NCBI RefSeq assembly: GCF_027744825.2
Contig: NC_071349.1
Span: forward strand, 2,356,001 to 2,420,000
Reading direction: 5' to 3'
DNA length: 64,000 nucleotides
Origin: Synchiropus splendidus
Taxonomy: Eukaryota > Chordata > Actinopteri > Syngnathiformes > Callionymidae
Part shown: piece after piece, positions 1 through 13,920 of the stretch
Layout of the letters: every line of letters begins with the position of its first letter
Numbering within the stretch: the stretch's first letter is position 1
Program-made: the position numbers and the translations under genes
Notes under the pieces: generated by a model
The model's input: only the letters and a program-made list of their open reading frames with translations
Database searches by the model: none
Told to the model about the DNA's origin: nothing

Positions 1-1155
1 TTCTAGTAGTTGCACATCAAATGTAAGCTGTCTGAAGTGTTTTTCGAAAGTTATGAACATTTTTATGTTTCGCGTTCCGTAATCGACCTTATCTCAGGAT
101 GAAAAATCGTTTTCTGCTTTGTCCCATTACTTTCCATGGGAAGCTTCAGAACATGAAATTTTGACGTCCCACTATAGCAGAAAGGGTCTTTCTAGTAGTT
201 GCACATCAAATCTAAGGTGTCGAAAGTGTTTTTCCAAACATATCAACATTTTTATGTTTGGCGTGTCGGAATCGACCTTATCTCCGGCTGAAAACGCGTT
301 TTCTGCATTGTGCCATAACTTTGCAGGGAAGCTTCAGAACATGAAATTTTAACCTCCCACTATGGCAGAAAAGGTCATTCTAGTAGTTGCACATCAAATC
401 TAAGCTGTCTGAAGCGTTTTTCGAAAGTTATCAACATTTTTATGTTTAACGTTCCGGAATCGATCTTATCTCAGGCTGAAAACGAGTTGTCTGCATTGTG
501 CCATAACTTTGCATGGAAGCTTCAGAACATGAAATTTTCACCTCCCACTATAGCAGAAAGGGTCTTTCTAGTAGTTGCACATCAAATCTAAGCTGTCTGA
601 AGTGTTTTTCGAAAGTTATCAACATTTTTATGTTTGGCGTTCCGGAATCGACCTTATCTCAGGCTGAAAACGCGTTTTACGCATTGTGCCATAACTTTGC
701 AGGAAAGCTTCAGAAAATGAAATTTTCACCTCCCACTATAGCAGAAAGGGTCTTTCTCGTACTTGCACATTAAATCTAAGCTGTCAGAAGTGTTTTTCGA
801 AAGTTATCAACATTTTTACGTTTGGCGTTCCGGAATCGACTTTATCTCAGGATGAAAAATCGTTTTCTGTATTGTCCCATAACTTTGCAGGGAAGCTTCA
901 GAACATGAAATTTTCACCTCCCACTATAGCAGAAAGGGTCTTTCTAGTAGTTGCACATCAAATCTAAGCTGTCTGAAGTGTTTTTCGAAAGATATGAACA
1001 TTTTTATGTTTCGCGTTCCGTAATCAACCTTATCTCAGGATGAAAAATCGTTTTCTGCATTGTCCCATAACTTTCCATGGGAAGCTTCAGAACATGAAAT
1101 TTTGACCTCCCACTATCACAGAAAGGGTCTTTCTAGTACTTGCACATCAAATCTA

Positions 1156-1481
1156 AGCTGTCTGAAGTGTTTTTCCAAAGTGATCAACATTTTTACGTTT
1201 GCCGTTTCGGAACCCACCTTATCTCAGGCTGAAAACGCGTTTTCTGCATTGTCCCATAACTTTCCAGGGAAGCTTTACAACATGAAATTTTGACCTCCGA
1301 CTATAGCAGAAAGGGTCTTTATCAACATTTTTATGTTTGGCGTTCCAGAATCGACCTTATCTCAGGCTGAAAACGCGTTTTACGCATTGTGCCATAACTT
1401 TGCAGGGAAGCTTCGGAAAATGAAATTTTCACCTCCCACTAAAGCAGAAAGGATCTTTCTAGTAGTTGCACATCAAATCTA
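1156..1481 (+). repeat. Full unit followed by a 138-bp shortened monomer
   Basis: At about 1,319 the text passes directly from agaaagggtcttt to atcaacatttttatg. The 50 bp that normally lie between them (ctagtagttgcac through ccaaagtt) are missing. The span between two unit starts is 326 bp, that is 188 plus 138. It is a single out-of-register deletion, and I saw no second copy of this junction in the window. Confidence 0.88.
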
Positions 1482-3139
1482 AGCTGTCTGAAGTGTTTTT
1501 CGAAAGTTATCAACATTTTTATGTATGGCGTTCCGGAATCAACCTTATCTCAGGCTGAAAACGCGTTTTACGCATTGTGCCATAACTTTGCAGGGAACCT
1601 TTAGAACATGAATTTTTCACCTCCCACTATAGCAGAAAGGGTCTTTCTCGGAGTTGCACATCAAATCTAAGCTGTCTGAAGTGTTTTTCCAAAGTTATCA
1701 ACATTTTTATGTTTGGCGTTCTGGAATCAACCTTATCTCAGGCTGAAAACGCATTTTCTGCATTGTGCCATAACTTTGCAAGGAAGCTTCAGAACATGAA
1801 ATTTTCACCTCCCACTATAGCAGAAAGGGTCTTTCTAGTAGTTGCACGTCAGATCTAAGCTGTCTGAAGTGTTTTTCGAAAGTTATCAACATTTTTATGT
1901 TTGGCGTTTCGGAACCCACCTTGTCTCAGGCTGAAAAATCATTTTCTGCATTGTCCCATAACTTCTCAGGGAAGCTTCAGAACATGAAATTTCGACCTCC
2001 CACTATAGCAGAAAGGATCTTTCTAGTAGTTGCACATCAAATCTAAGCTGTCTGAAGTGTTTTTCCATAGTTATCAACATTTTTATGTTTGGCGTTCCGG
2101 AATTGACCTTATCTCAGGCTGAAAACGCGTTTTACGCATTGTGCCATAACTTTGCAGGGAAGGTTCAGAAAATGAAATTTTCACCTCCCACTATAGCAGA
2201 AAGGGTCTTTCTAGTAGTTGCACATCAAATCTAAGCTGTCTGAAGTGTTGTTCCAAAGTCATCATCATTTTTACGCTTGGTGTTCCGGAATCGACCTTAT
2301 CTCAGGATGAAAAATCGTTTTCTGCATTGTCCCATAACTTTCCAGGGAAGCTTCAGAACATGAAATTTTGACCTCCCACTATAGCAGAAAGGCTCTTTCT
2401 AGTAGTTGCACATCAAATCTAAGCTGTCTGAAGTGTTTTTCGAAAGTTATCAACATTTTTATGTTTGGCGTTCCGGAACCCACCTTATCTCAAGCTGAAA
2501 ACGCGTTTTCTGCATTGTGCCATAACTTTGCAGGGAAGCTTCAGAACATGAAATGTTCACCTCCCACTATAGCAGGAAGGGTCTTTCTAGTAGTTGCACA
2601 TCAAATCTAAGCAGTCTGAAGTGTTTTTCGAAAGTTATCTACATTTTTATGTTTGGCGTTCCAGAATCGACCTTATCTCAGGCTGAAAACGCGTTGTCTG
2701 CATTGTGCCATAACTTTGCATGGAAGCTTCCGAACATGAAATTTTAACCTCCCACTATAGCAAAAAGGGTCTTCCTAGTAGTTGCACATCAAATCTAAGC
2801 TGTCTGAAGTGTTTTTCCAAAGTTATCAACATTTTTATGTATGGCGTTCCGGAATCAACCTTATCTCAGGCTGAAAACGCTTTTCACGCTTTGTGCCATA
2901 ACTTTCCAGGGAAGCTTCAGAAAATGAAATTTTCACCTCCCACTATAGCAGAAAGGGTCTTTCTAGTAGTTGCACATCAAATCTAAGCTCTCTGAAGTGT
3001 TTTTCCAAAGTTATCAACATTTTTACGTTTGGCGTTCCGGAACACATCTTATCTCAGGCTGAAAACGCGTTTTGTGCATTGTGCCATAACTTCTCAGGGA
3101 AGCTTCAGAACATGAAATGTTCACCTCCCACTATAGCAG

Positions 3140-3520
3140 AAAGGGTCTTTCTAGTAGTTGCACATCAAATCTAAGCTGTCTGAAGTGTTTTTCCAAAGTT
3201 ATCAACATTTTTATGTTTGGCGTTCCGGAATCGACCTTATCTCAGGCTGAATGCGCGTTTTACGCATTGTGCCATAACTTTGCAGGGAACCTTTAGAACA
3301 TGAAATTTTCACCTCCCACTATAGCAGAAAGGGTCTTTCTAGTAGTTGCACATCAAATCTAAGCTGTCTGAAGTGTTTTTCCAAAGTTATCAACATTTTT
3401 ATGTTTGGCGTTCCGGAATCGACCTTATCTCAGGCTGAATGCGCGTTTTACGCATTGTGCCATAACTTTGCAGGGAACCTTTAGAACATGAAATTTTCAC
3501 CTCCCACTATCGCAGAAAGG
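3140..3520 (+). repeat. Adjacent near-identical monomer pair
   Basis: Two neighbouring units, one period (188 bp) apart, share the rare markers ctgaatgcgcgttttacgc and gggaacctttagaacatg (3,231 and 3,419). Neighbouring units elsewhere usually differ at several sites, so this looks like a recent single-unit duplication. Confidence 0.75.
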
Positions 3521-4079
3521 GTCTTTCTAGTACTTGCACATCAAATCTAAGCTGTCTGAAGTGTTGTTCCAAAGTTATCAACATTTTTACGTTTGGCGTT
3601 CCGGAACCCACCTTATCTCAGGCTGAAAACGCGTTTTGTGCATTGTTCCATAACTTCTCAGGGAAGCTTCAGAAAATGACATTTTCACCTCCCACTATAG
3701 CAGAAAGGGTCTTTCTAGTAGTTGCACATCAAATCTAAGCTGTCTGAAGTGTTTTTCCAAAGTTATCAACATTTTTATGTTTGGCGTTCTGGAATCGACC
3801 TTATCTCAGGCTGAAAACGTGTTTTACGCATTGTCCCATAACTTTGCAGGGAAGCTTCAAAACACGTAATTTTCACCTCCCACTATAGCAGAAAGGGTTT
3901 TTCTAGTAGTTGCACATCAAATCTAAGCTGTCTGAAGTGTTTTTCGAAAGTTATCAACATTTTTATGTTTGGCGTCCCGGAACCCACCTTATCTCAGGCT
4001 GAAAATGCGTTTTCCGCATTGTTCCATAACTTTGCAGGGAAGCTTCAGAACATGAAATTTTCAACTCCCACTATAACAG

Positions 4080-4640
4080 ACAGCGTCTTTCTAGTAGTTG
4101 CACATCAAATATAAGTTGTCTGAAGTGTTTCTCGAAAACTATCAACATTTTTATGTTTGGCGTTCCGGAAACGAACTTATCTCGGGCTGAAAACGCGTTT
4201 TCATCATTGTGCCATAACTTTGCAGGGAAGCTTCAGAACATGAAATTTTCACCTCCCACTATAGCAGAAACGGTCTTTCTAGTCGTTGTACATCAAATCT
4301 AAGCTGTCTGAAGTGTTTTTCTAAAGTTATCAACATTTTTATGTTTGGCGTTCCGGAACCCATCTTACCTCAGGCTGAAAACGCGTTTTCTGCATTGTTC
4401 CTTAACTTTGCAGGGAAGCTTCAGAACATGAAAGTTTCAACTCCCACAATAACAGACAGGGTCTTTCTAGTAGATGCACATCAAATCTAAGTTGTCTGAA
4501 GTGTTTTTCGAAAGCTATCAACATTATTATGTTTGGCGTTCCGGAAACGACCTTATCTCGGGCTGAAAACGCGTTTTCCGCATTGTGCCATAACTTTGCA
4601 GGGAAGCTTCAGAACATGAAATTTTAACCTCCCACTATAG
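4080..4640 (+). repeat. Two-unit duplication (376 bp offset)
   Basis: Units at about 4,080-4,270 and 4,450-4,640 share ataacagacag, taagttgtctgaagtg, ctatcaacat, the ggaaacga variant and ctcgggctgaaaacgcg. These markers are otherwise rare here. The offset is two monomers. The copies have diverged at several sites. Confidence 0.65.
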
Positions 4641-5329
4641 CAGAAAGGGTCTTTCTAGTCGTTGTACATCAAATCTAAGCTGTCTGAAATGTTTTTTCCA
4701 AAGTTATCAACATTTTTATGTTTGGCGTTCCGGAACCCTCCTTATCTCAGGCTGAAAACGCGTTTTCTGCATTGTGCCATAACTTTACAGGGAAGCTTCA
4801 GAACATGAAATTTTAACCTCCCACTGTAGCAGAAAGGGTCTTTCTAGTAGTTGCACATCAAATCTAAGCTCTCTGAAGTGTTTTTCCAAAGTTATCAACA
4901 TTTTTAAGTTTGGCGTTCCGGAACCCACCTTATCTCAGGCTGAAAACGTGTTTTCTGCATTGTGCCATAACTTTGCAGGGAAGCTTCAGAACATGAAATT
5001 TTAACCTCCCACTGTTGCAGAAAGGGTCTTTCTAGTAGTAGCACATCAAATCTAAGCTGTCTGATGAGTTTTTCCAAAGTTATCAACATTTTCATGTTTG
5101 GCGCTCCGGAACCCACATTATCATAGGCTAAAAACGCGTTTTTTGCATTGTGCCATAACTTTGCAAGGAAGCTTCAGAACATGAAATTTTCACTTCCCAC
5201 TATTGCATAGAGGGTCTTTCTAGTAGTTGCACTAAAAATCTAAGCTATCTGAAATGTTTTTCGCAAAGTTATCAACATTTTTATGTTCGGCGTTCCGGAA
5301 CCCACCTTATCTCAGGCTGAAAACGCGTT

Positions 5330-6370
5330 TTCTGTGTTGTGCCATAACTTTGCAGGAATGCTTCAAAAATGAAATTGTCACCTCCCACTATAGCAGAAAG
5401 GGTCTTTCTAGTAGTTGTACCTCAAATCTAAGCTGTCTGAAGTGTTTTTCCAAAATTATCAACATTTTTTTTTTTGGCGTTCCGGAAAACATCTTATCTC
5501 AGGCTGAAAACGCGTTTTCTGCATTGTGCCATAACTTTGAAGGAGAGCTTCAGAACACGAAAGTTTCATCTACCACTATAGCAGAAATTGTCTTTCTAGT
5601 AGTTGCACATCAAATCTAAGCTGTCTGAAGTGGTTTTCCAAAGTTATCAACATTTTTATGTTTGGCGTTCTGGAACCCACCTTTTTTCAGGCTGAAAACG
5701 GGTTTTCTGCATTGTGCCATAACTTTGCAGGGAAGCTTCAGAACATGAAATTTTTACCTCCCACTATAACAGACAGGGTCCTTGTAGTAGTTGCACATCA
5801 AATCCAAGCTGTCTGAAGTGTTTTTCCAAAGTTATCAACATTTTTATGTTTGGCGTTCCGGAACCCACCTTATCTCAGGCTGAAAACGCATTTTCTGCAT
5901 TGTGCCATAACTTTGAAGGAAAGCTTCAGAACATGAAAGTTTCACCTCCCACTATAGCACGAAGGGTCTTTCTAGTAGTTGCATATCAAATATAAGCTGT
6001 CTGATGTGTTTTTCCAAAGTTATCAACATTTTTATGTTTGGCGTTCCGGAACCCACCTTATCTCAGGCTGAAAACGCGTTTTCTGCGTTGCGCCATAACT
6101 TTGCAGGAAAGCTTCAAAAATTAAATTTTCACCTCCCACTATAGCAGAAAGGGTCTTTCTAGTAGTTGCACCTCAAATATAAGCTGTCTGAAGTGTTTTT
6201 CCAAAGTTATCAACATTTTTATTTTTGGCGTTCCGGAAAACATCTTATCTCAGGCTGAAAACGCGTTTTCTGCATTGTGCCATAACTTTGAAGGAAAGCT
6301 TCAGAACACGAAAGTTTCACCTACCACTATAGCAGAAATTGTCTTTCTAGTAGTTGCTCATCAAATATAA
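5330..6370 (+). repeat. Four-unit duplication (about 752 bp offset)
   Basis: The shared rare markers are the one-base-shortened cttcaaaaat (5,365 and 6,113), gttgtacctcaaat or gttgcacctcaaat, ggaaaacatcttatctc, tttgaaggagagcttcag or tttgaaggaaagcttcag, and gcagaaattgtctttctag. They recur about 752 bp apart, that is four units. Confidence 0.7.
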
Positions 6371-7719
6371 GCTGTCTGAAGTGTTTTTCCAAAGTTATCA
6401 ACATTTTTACGCTTGGCGTTCCGGAACCCATCTTATCTCTGGCTGAAAACGCGTTTTCTGCATTGTGCCATAACTTCTCAGGGAAGCCTCAGAACATGAA
6501 ATGTTCACCTCCCACTATCGCAGAAAGGGTCTTTCTAGTAGTTGCACATCAAATCTAAGCTGTCTGAAGTGTTTTTCGAAAGTTATCAACATTTTTATGT
6601 ATGGCGTTCCGGAATCGACCTTATCTCAGACTGAAAACGTGTTTTCTGCATTGTGCCATAACTTTGCAGGGAAACTTCAGAACATGAAATTTTCACCTCC
6701 AACTATAGCAGAAAGGGTCTTTCTAGTAGTTGCACATCAAATCTAAGCTGTCTGAAGTGTTTTTCCAAAGTTATCAACATTCTTATGTTTGCCGTTCCGG
6801 AATCGACCTTATCTCAGGCTGAAAACGCGTTTTACGCATTGTGCCATAACTTCTCAGGGAAGCTTCAGAACATGAAATTTTCACCTTCCACTATAGTAGA
6901 AAGGGTCTTTCTAGTAGTTGCTCAACAAATCTAAGCTGTCTGAAGAGTTTTTCCAAAGTTATCAACATTTTTATGTTTGGCGTTCCCGAATCGACCTTAT
7001 CTCAGACTGAAAACGCGTTTTCGGAATTGAGCCATAACTTGGCAGGGAAGCTTCAGAACATGAAATTTTCACCTCCCACTATAGCAGAAAGGGTCTTACT
7101 AGTAGTTGCACATCAAATCTAAGCTGTCTGAAGTGTTTTTCCAAAGTTATCTACTTTTTTATGTTTGGCGTTCTGGAACCCACCTTATCTCTGTCTGAAA
7201 ATGTGTTTTCTGCTTTGTGCCGTGACTTTGCCGGGAAGCCTCAGAACATGAAATTTTCACCTCCCACTATAGCAGAAAGGGTCTTTCTAGTAGTTGCACT
7301 TCAAATCTAAGCTGTCTGAAGTGTTTTTCCAGAATTATCAACATTTTTATGTTTGGCGTTCCGGAATCGACCTTATCTCTGGCTGAAAACGCGTTTTACG
7401 CTTGGTGCCATAACTTTGCAGTGAAGCTTCAGAACATCGAATTTTCACCTCCCACTATAGCAGAAAGGGTCTTTCTAGTAGTTGCAGATCAAATCTAAGC
7501 TGTCTGAAATGTTTTTCCAAAGTTATCAACATTTTTATGTTTGGCGTTCTGGAACCCACCTTATCTCAGTCTGAAAACGTGTTTTACGCATTGTGCCATA
7601 ACTTTGCAGGGAAGCCACAGAACATGAAATATTCACTTGCTGCTATAGTAGAAATGGTCTTTCTAGTAGTTGCACATCAAATCTAAGCTGTCTGAAGTGG
7701 CTTTCCAAAGTTATCAACA

Positions 7720-8070
7720 TTTTTATGTTTGGCGTTCCGGAATCGACCTAATCTCAAGCTGAAAACGCGTTTTACGCATTGTGCCATAACTTTGGAGGGA
7801 AGCTTCAGAACATCGAATTTTGACCACCCGCTATATCAGAAAGGGTCTTTCAAGTAGTTGCACATCAAATCTAAGCTGTCTGAAGTGTTTTTCCAAAGTT
7901 ATCTACTTTTTTATGTTTGGCGTTCTGGAACCCATCTTATCTCAGTCTGAAAATGTGTTTTCTGCTTTGTGCCGTAACTTTGCCGGGAAGCCTCAGAACA
8001 TGAAATTTTCACCTCCCACTAAAGCAGAAAGGGTCTTTCTAGTAGTTGCACTTCAAATCTAAGCTGTCTG
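7720..8070 (+). repeat. Block duplicated at about 11,290-11,840
   Basis: The rare text catcgaattttgaccaccc at 7,811 returns at 11,377 (offset 3,566). The neighbouring ttatctacttttttatg unit with gtgccgtaactttgccggg returns at 11,654 (offset 3,755). The offset step of 189 bp means one extra unit lies between the two markers in the second copy. A related copy of the ttatctactttttt unit is also at 7,147, four units upstream. Confidence 0.72.
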
Positions 8071-9339
8071 AAGTGTTTTTCCAAAGTTATCAACATTCTT
8101 ATGTTTGGCGTTCCGAAATCAACCTTATCTCAGGCTGAAAACGCTTTTTCTGCATTGTGCCATAACTTTGCAGGGAAGCTTCCGAATATGATATTTTAAC
8201 CTCCCACTATTCCAGAAAGGTTCTGTCTTGTAGTTGCACATCAAATCTAAGCTGTCTGAAATGTTTTTCCATAGTTATCAACATTTTTATGTTTGGCGTA
8301 CCGGAATCGACCTTATCTCAGGCTGAAAACGCGTTTTCTGCATTGTGCCATAACTTTGCAGGGATGCTTCAGAACATGAAATTTTCACCTCCCACTATAG
8401 CAGAAAGGGTCTTTCTTGTAGTTGCACATCAAATGTAAGCGGTCTGAAGTGTATTTCAAAAGTTATCAACTTTTTTATGTTTGACGTTCCTGAATCGACC
8501 TTATCACAGGCTGAAAACGCGTTTTACGCATTGTTCAATTACTTTGCCGTGAAGCTTCAGAACATGAAATTTTCACCTCCCACAATGGCAGAAATGGTCT
8601 ATCTAGTAGTTGGACATCAAATCCAAGCAGTCTGAAGTGTTTTTCCAAAGTCATCAACATTTTTATGTCTGGAGTTCCGGAAATGACCTTATCTCAGGCA
8701 GAAAACGCGTTTTACGCATTGTGCCACAACTTTGCAGGGAAGCTTCAAACATGAAATTTTCACCTCCCACTATAGCAGAAAGGGTCTTTCTAGTAGTTTC
8801 AGGTGAAATCTAAGCTGTCTGAAGTGTTTTTCCAAAGTTATCAACATTTTTATGTTTGGCGTTCCGGAATCGACTTTATCTCAGGCTGAAAACGTGTTTT
8901 CCGCATTGTGCCATAACTTTGCAAGGAAGCTTCAGAACATGAAATTTTAAATTTCCACTATAGCAGAAAGGGTCTTTCTGGTAGTTGCACATCAAATCTA
9001 AGCTGTCTGAAGTGTTTTTCCGAAGTTATTAACATTTTTATCTTTGGCGTTACGGAATCGACCTTATCTCAGGCTGAATACGCGTTTTCTGCATTGTGCC
9101 GTAACTTTGCAGGGAATCTTCAGAACATGAAATTTTCACCTCCCATAATAGCAGAAAGGGTCTTTTTAGTAGTTGCACATCAAATCTAAGCTGTTTGAAG
9201 TCTTTTTCCAAAGTTATCAACATTTTTATGCTTGGCGTTCCGAAACCCACCTTATCTCAGGCTGAAAACGCGTTTTCTGCATTGTGCCATAACTTTGCAG
9301 AGAAGATTCAGAACATGAAATTTTCACCTCCCACTATAG

Positions 9340-9716
9340 CAGAAAGGGTCTTTCTAGTAGTTGCACATCAAATCTAAGCTGTCTGAAGTGTTTTTCCAAA
9401 GTTATCAACATTTTAATGTTTGCCGTTCCGGAATCGACCTTATCTCAGGCTGAAAACGCGTTTTACGCATTGTGCCATAACTTTGCATAAAGCTTCAGAA
9501 CATGAAATTTTCACCTCCCACTATAGCAGAAAGGGTCTTTCTAGTAGTTACAGATCAAACCTAAGCTGTCTGAAATGTTTTTCCAAAGTTATCAACATTT
9601 TTATGTTTGGCGTTCCGGAACCCACCTTATCTCAGGCTGAAAACGCGTTTTCATCATTGTGCAATAACTTTGCATAAAGCTTTAGAACATGAAATTTTCA
9701 CCTCCCACTATAGCAG
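9340..9716 (+). repeat. Two-unit block duplicated at 10,465-10,841
   Basis: About 377 bp are repeated at an offset of 1,125 bp (six units less 3 bp). Shared markers are cattttaatgtttgccg, two consecutive tttgcataaagctt units, gttacagatcaaacctaag and ttttcatcattgtgcaataa. I saw no difference inside the block, which points to a recent copy. The cataaagctt variant removes one base and explains the offset not being a whole number of 188-bp units. Confidence 0.88.
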
Positions 9717-10540
9717 GAAGGGTCTTTCTAGTAGTTGCACATCAAATCTATGCTGTTTGAAGTGTTCTTCCAAAGTTATCAACATTTTTATGTTTGGCGT
9801 TCCGGAACCCACCTTATCTCAGGCTGTAAACGCTTTTTTTGCATTGTGCCATAACTTTGGAGGGAAGCTTCAGAACATGAACTTTTCAATTCCCATTATA
9901 ACAGAAGGGGTCTTTCTCATACTTGCACATCAAATCTAAGCTGTCTAAGTGTTTTTTGAAAGTTTTCAACATTTTTATGTTTGGCGTTCCTGAATCGATC
10001 TTATCTCAGGCTGAAAACGCGTTTTCTGCAATGTGCCATAACTTTGCAGAGAAGCTTCAGAACATGAAATTTTCAACTCCCACTATAGCAGAAAGGCTTT
10101 TTCCAGTAGTTGCACATCAAATCTAAGCTGTCTGAAGTGTTTTTCTAAAGTTATCAACATTTTTATATTTGGCGTTCCGGAATCGACCTTATCTCAGGCT
10201 GAATACGCGATTTACGCATTCTGCCATAACTTTGCAGGGAATCTTCAGAACATGATATTTTCATATTCCACTATTGCAGAAAGGGTCTTTCTAGTAGTTG
10301 CACATCAAATCTAAGCTGTGTGAAGTGTTGTTCCAAAGTTATCAACATTTTTATGTTTGGCGTTCCGGAACCCACCTTATGTCAGGCTGAAAATGCGTTT
10401 TATGCATTGTGCCACAACTTTGCAGGGAAGCTTAAGAACATGAAATTTTAACCTCCCACAATAGCAGAAAGGGTCTTTCTAGTAGTTGCACATCAAATCT
10501 AAGCTGTCTGAAGTGTTTTTCCAAAGTTATCAACATTTTA
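9700..10540 (+). repeat. About 840-bp block duplicated at 12,517-13,357
   Basis: The second copy lies 2,817 bp downstream (15 units less 3 bp). Shared rare markers are agcaggaagggtctttc, ctatgctgtttgaagtg, aggctgtaaacgctttttttgc, ttctcatacttgcacatc, gctgtctaagtg and acgcgatttacgcattctgcc. Only a handful of differences were seen, for example catgatatt against cacgatatt. The block ends inside a unit, at cattttaatg against catttttagg. Confidence 0.88.
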
Positions 10541-12516
10541 ATGTTTGCCGTTCCGGAATCGACCTTATCTCAGGCTGAAAACGCGTTTTACGCATTGTGC
10601 CATAACTTTGCATAAAGCTTCAGAACATGAAATTTTCACCTCCCACTATAGCAGAAAGGGTCTTTCTAGTAGTTACAGATCAAACCTAAGCTGTCTGAAA
10701 TGTTTTTCCAAAGTTATCAACATTTTTATGTTTGGCGTTCCGGAACCCACCTTATCTCAGGCTGAAAACGCGTTTTCATCATTGTGCAATAACTTTGCAT
10801 AAAGCTTTAGAACATGAAATTTTCACCTCCCACTATAGCAGAAAGGGTCTTTCTAGTAGTTGCAGATTAAATCTAAGCTGTCTGAAATGTTTTTCCAAAG
10901 TTTTCAACCTTTTTATGTTTGGCGTTCTGGAACCCACCTTATCTCAGGCTGAAAACGTGTTTTTTGCATTGTGCCATAACTTTGCAGGGATGCCACAGAA
11001 CATGAAATTTTCACCTGCCGCTATAGTAGAAAGGGTCGTTCTAGTAGTTGCACATCAAATCCAAGCTGTCTGAAGTGGCTTTCCAAAGTTATCAACATTT
11101 TTATGTTTGGAGTTCCGGAATCAACCTTATCTCAGGCTGAACACCCGTTTTCTGCATTGTGCCATAACTTTGCAGGGATGCTTCAGAACATGAAATTTCC
11201 ACCTCTCACTATAGCAGAAAGGGTCTTTCTAGTAGTTGCACGTGAAATCTAAGCTGTCTGAAGTGTTTTTCCAAAGTTATCAACATTTCTATGTTTGGCA
11301 TTCCAGAATCGACCTAATCTCAAGCTGAAAACGCGTTTTACGCATTGTGCCATAACTTTGGAGGGAAGCTTCAGAACATCGAATTTTGACCACCCGCTAT
11401 ATCAGAAAGGGTCTTTCAAGTAGTTGCACATCAAATCTAAGCTGTCTGAAGTGTTTTTCCAAAGTTATCAACATTCTTATGTTTGGCGTTTCGGAATCGA
11501 CCTAATCTCAGGCTGAAAACGTGTTTTACGCATGGTGCCATAACTTTGCAGGGAAGCTTCAGAACATGAAATTTTCACCTCCCACTATAGCAGAAAGGGT
11601 CTTTCTAGTAGTTGCACATCAAATCTAAGCTGTCTGAAGTGTTTTTCCAAAGTTATCTACTTTTTTATGTTTGGCGTTCTGGAACCCATCTTATCTCAGT
11701 CTGAAAATGTGTTTTCTGCTTTGTGCCGTAACTTTGCCGGGAAGCCTCAGAACATGAAATTTTCACCTCCCACTATAGCAGAAAGGGTCTTTCTAGTAGT
11801 TGCACTTCAAATCTAAGCTGTCTGAAGTGTTTTTCCAAAGTTATCAACATTCTTATGTTTGGCGTTCTGGAACCCACCTTATCTCGGGCTGAAAACGCGT
11901 TTTCTGCATTGTGCCATAACTTTGCAGGGAAGCTTCGGAACATGAAATGTTCACCTCCCACTATGGCAGAAAGGGTCTCTCTAGTAGTTGCACATCGAAT
12001 CTAAGCTGTATGAAGTTTTTTTAGAAAGTTATCAACATTTTTATGCTTGGCGTTCCGGAATCGACCTTATCTCAGGCTGTAAACGCGTTTTACGCATGGT
12101 GCCATAACTTTGCTGGGAAGCTTCAGAACATGAAATTTTCACCTCCCACAATAGCAGAAACGGTCTTTCTAGTAGTTGCACTTCAAATCTAAGCTGTCTG
12201 AAGTGTTTTTCCAAAGTTATCTACATTTTTATGTTTGGCGTTTCGGAATCGAACTTATCTCAGGCTGAAAACGTGTTTTCTGCATTGTGCCATAACTTTG
12301 CAGGGAAGCTTCAGAACATGAAATTTTCACATCCCACTATAGCAGAAAGGGTCTTTCTAGTAGTTGCACATCAAATCTAAGCTGTCTGAAGTGTCTTTCA
12401 TAAGTCATCAACATTTTTATGTTTGGCATTCCAGAATCGACCTTATCTCAGGCTGAAAACGCGTTTTCTGCATTGTGCCATAACTTTGCCGGGAAGCTTC
12501 AGAACATGAAATTTTC

Positions 12517-13357
12517 ACCTCCCACTATAGCAGGAAGGGTCTTTCTAGTAGTTGCACATCAAATCTATGCTGTTTGAAGTGTTCTTCCAAAGTTATCAAC
12601 ATTTTTATGTTTGGCGTTCCGGAACCCACCTTATCTCAGGCTGTAAACGCTTTTTTTGCATTGTGCCATAACTTTGGAGGGAAGCTTCAGAACATGAACT
12701 TTTCAATTCCCATTATAACAGAAGGGGTCTTTCTCATACTTGCACATCAAATCTAAGCTGTCTAAGTGTTTTTTGAAAGTTTTCAACATTTTTATGTTTG
12801 GCGTTCCTGAATCGATCTTATCTCAGGCTGAAAACGCGTTTTCTGCAATGTGCCATAACTTTGCAGAGAAGCTTCAGAACATGAAATTTTCAACTCCCAC
12901 TATAGCAGAAAGGCTTTTTCCAGTAGTTGCACATCAAATCTAAGCTGTCTGAAGTGTTTTTCTAAAGTTATCAACATTTTTATATTTGGCGTTCCGGAAT
13001 CGACCTTATCTCAGGCTGAATACGCGATTTACGCATTCTGCCATAACTTTGCAGGGAATCTTCAGAACACGATATTTTCATATTCCACTATAGCAGAAAG
13101 GGTCTTTCTAGTAGTTGCACATCAAATCTAAGCTGTCTGAAGTGTTGTTCCAAAGTTATCAACATTTTTATGTTTGGCGTTCCGGAACCCACCTTATGTC
13201 AGGCTGAAAATGCGTTTTATGCATTGTGCCACAACTTTGCAGGGAAGCTTAAGAACATGAAATTTTAACCTCCCACAATAGCAGAAAGGGTCTTTCTAGT
13301 AGTTGCACATCAAATCTAAGCTGTCTGAAGTGTTTTTCCAAAGTTATCAACATTTTT
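12517..13357 (+). repeat. Second copy of the 9,700-10,540 block
   Basis: It carries the same ordered rare markers as 9,700-10,540 over about four and a half units. The left copy overlaps the 9,340-9,716 duplication, so two separate copying events share the 9.7 kb boundary region. Confidence 0.88.
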
Positions 13358-13920
13358 AGGTTTGGCGTTCCGGAACCCACCTTTTGTCAGGCTGAAAACG
13401 CATTTTCTGCTTTGTGCCATAAATTTGCAGGGAAGCTTCAGAACATGAAATTTTCACCTCCCACTATAGCAGAAAGGGTCTTTCTCGTAGTTGCACATCA
13501 AATCTAAGCTGTCTGAAAAGTTTTTTCCAAAGTTATCAACATTTTTATGTTTGGCGTTCCGGAACCCTCCTTATCTCAGGCTGAAAAAGTGTTTTCTGCA
13601 TTGTGCCATAACTTTGCAGGGAAGCTTCAGAACATGAAATTTTAACCTCCCACTGTAGCAGAAAGGGTCTTACTAGTAGTTGGAAATCAAATCTAAGCTG
13701 TCTGAAGTGTTTTTCCAAAGTTATCAACATTTTTATGTTTGAAGTTCCGGAACCCACCTTGTCTCAGGCTGAAAACGCGTTTTCTGCATTGTGCCATAAC
13801 TTTGAAGGAAAGCTTCAGAACATGAAAGTTTCACCTCCCACTATAGCAGAAAGGGTATTTCTAGTAGTTACACATCAAATCTAAGCTATCTAAAGTGTTT
13901 TTCCAAAGTTATCAACATTT

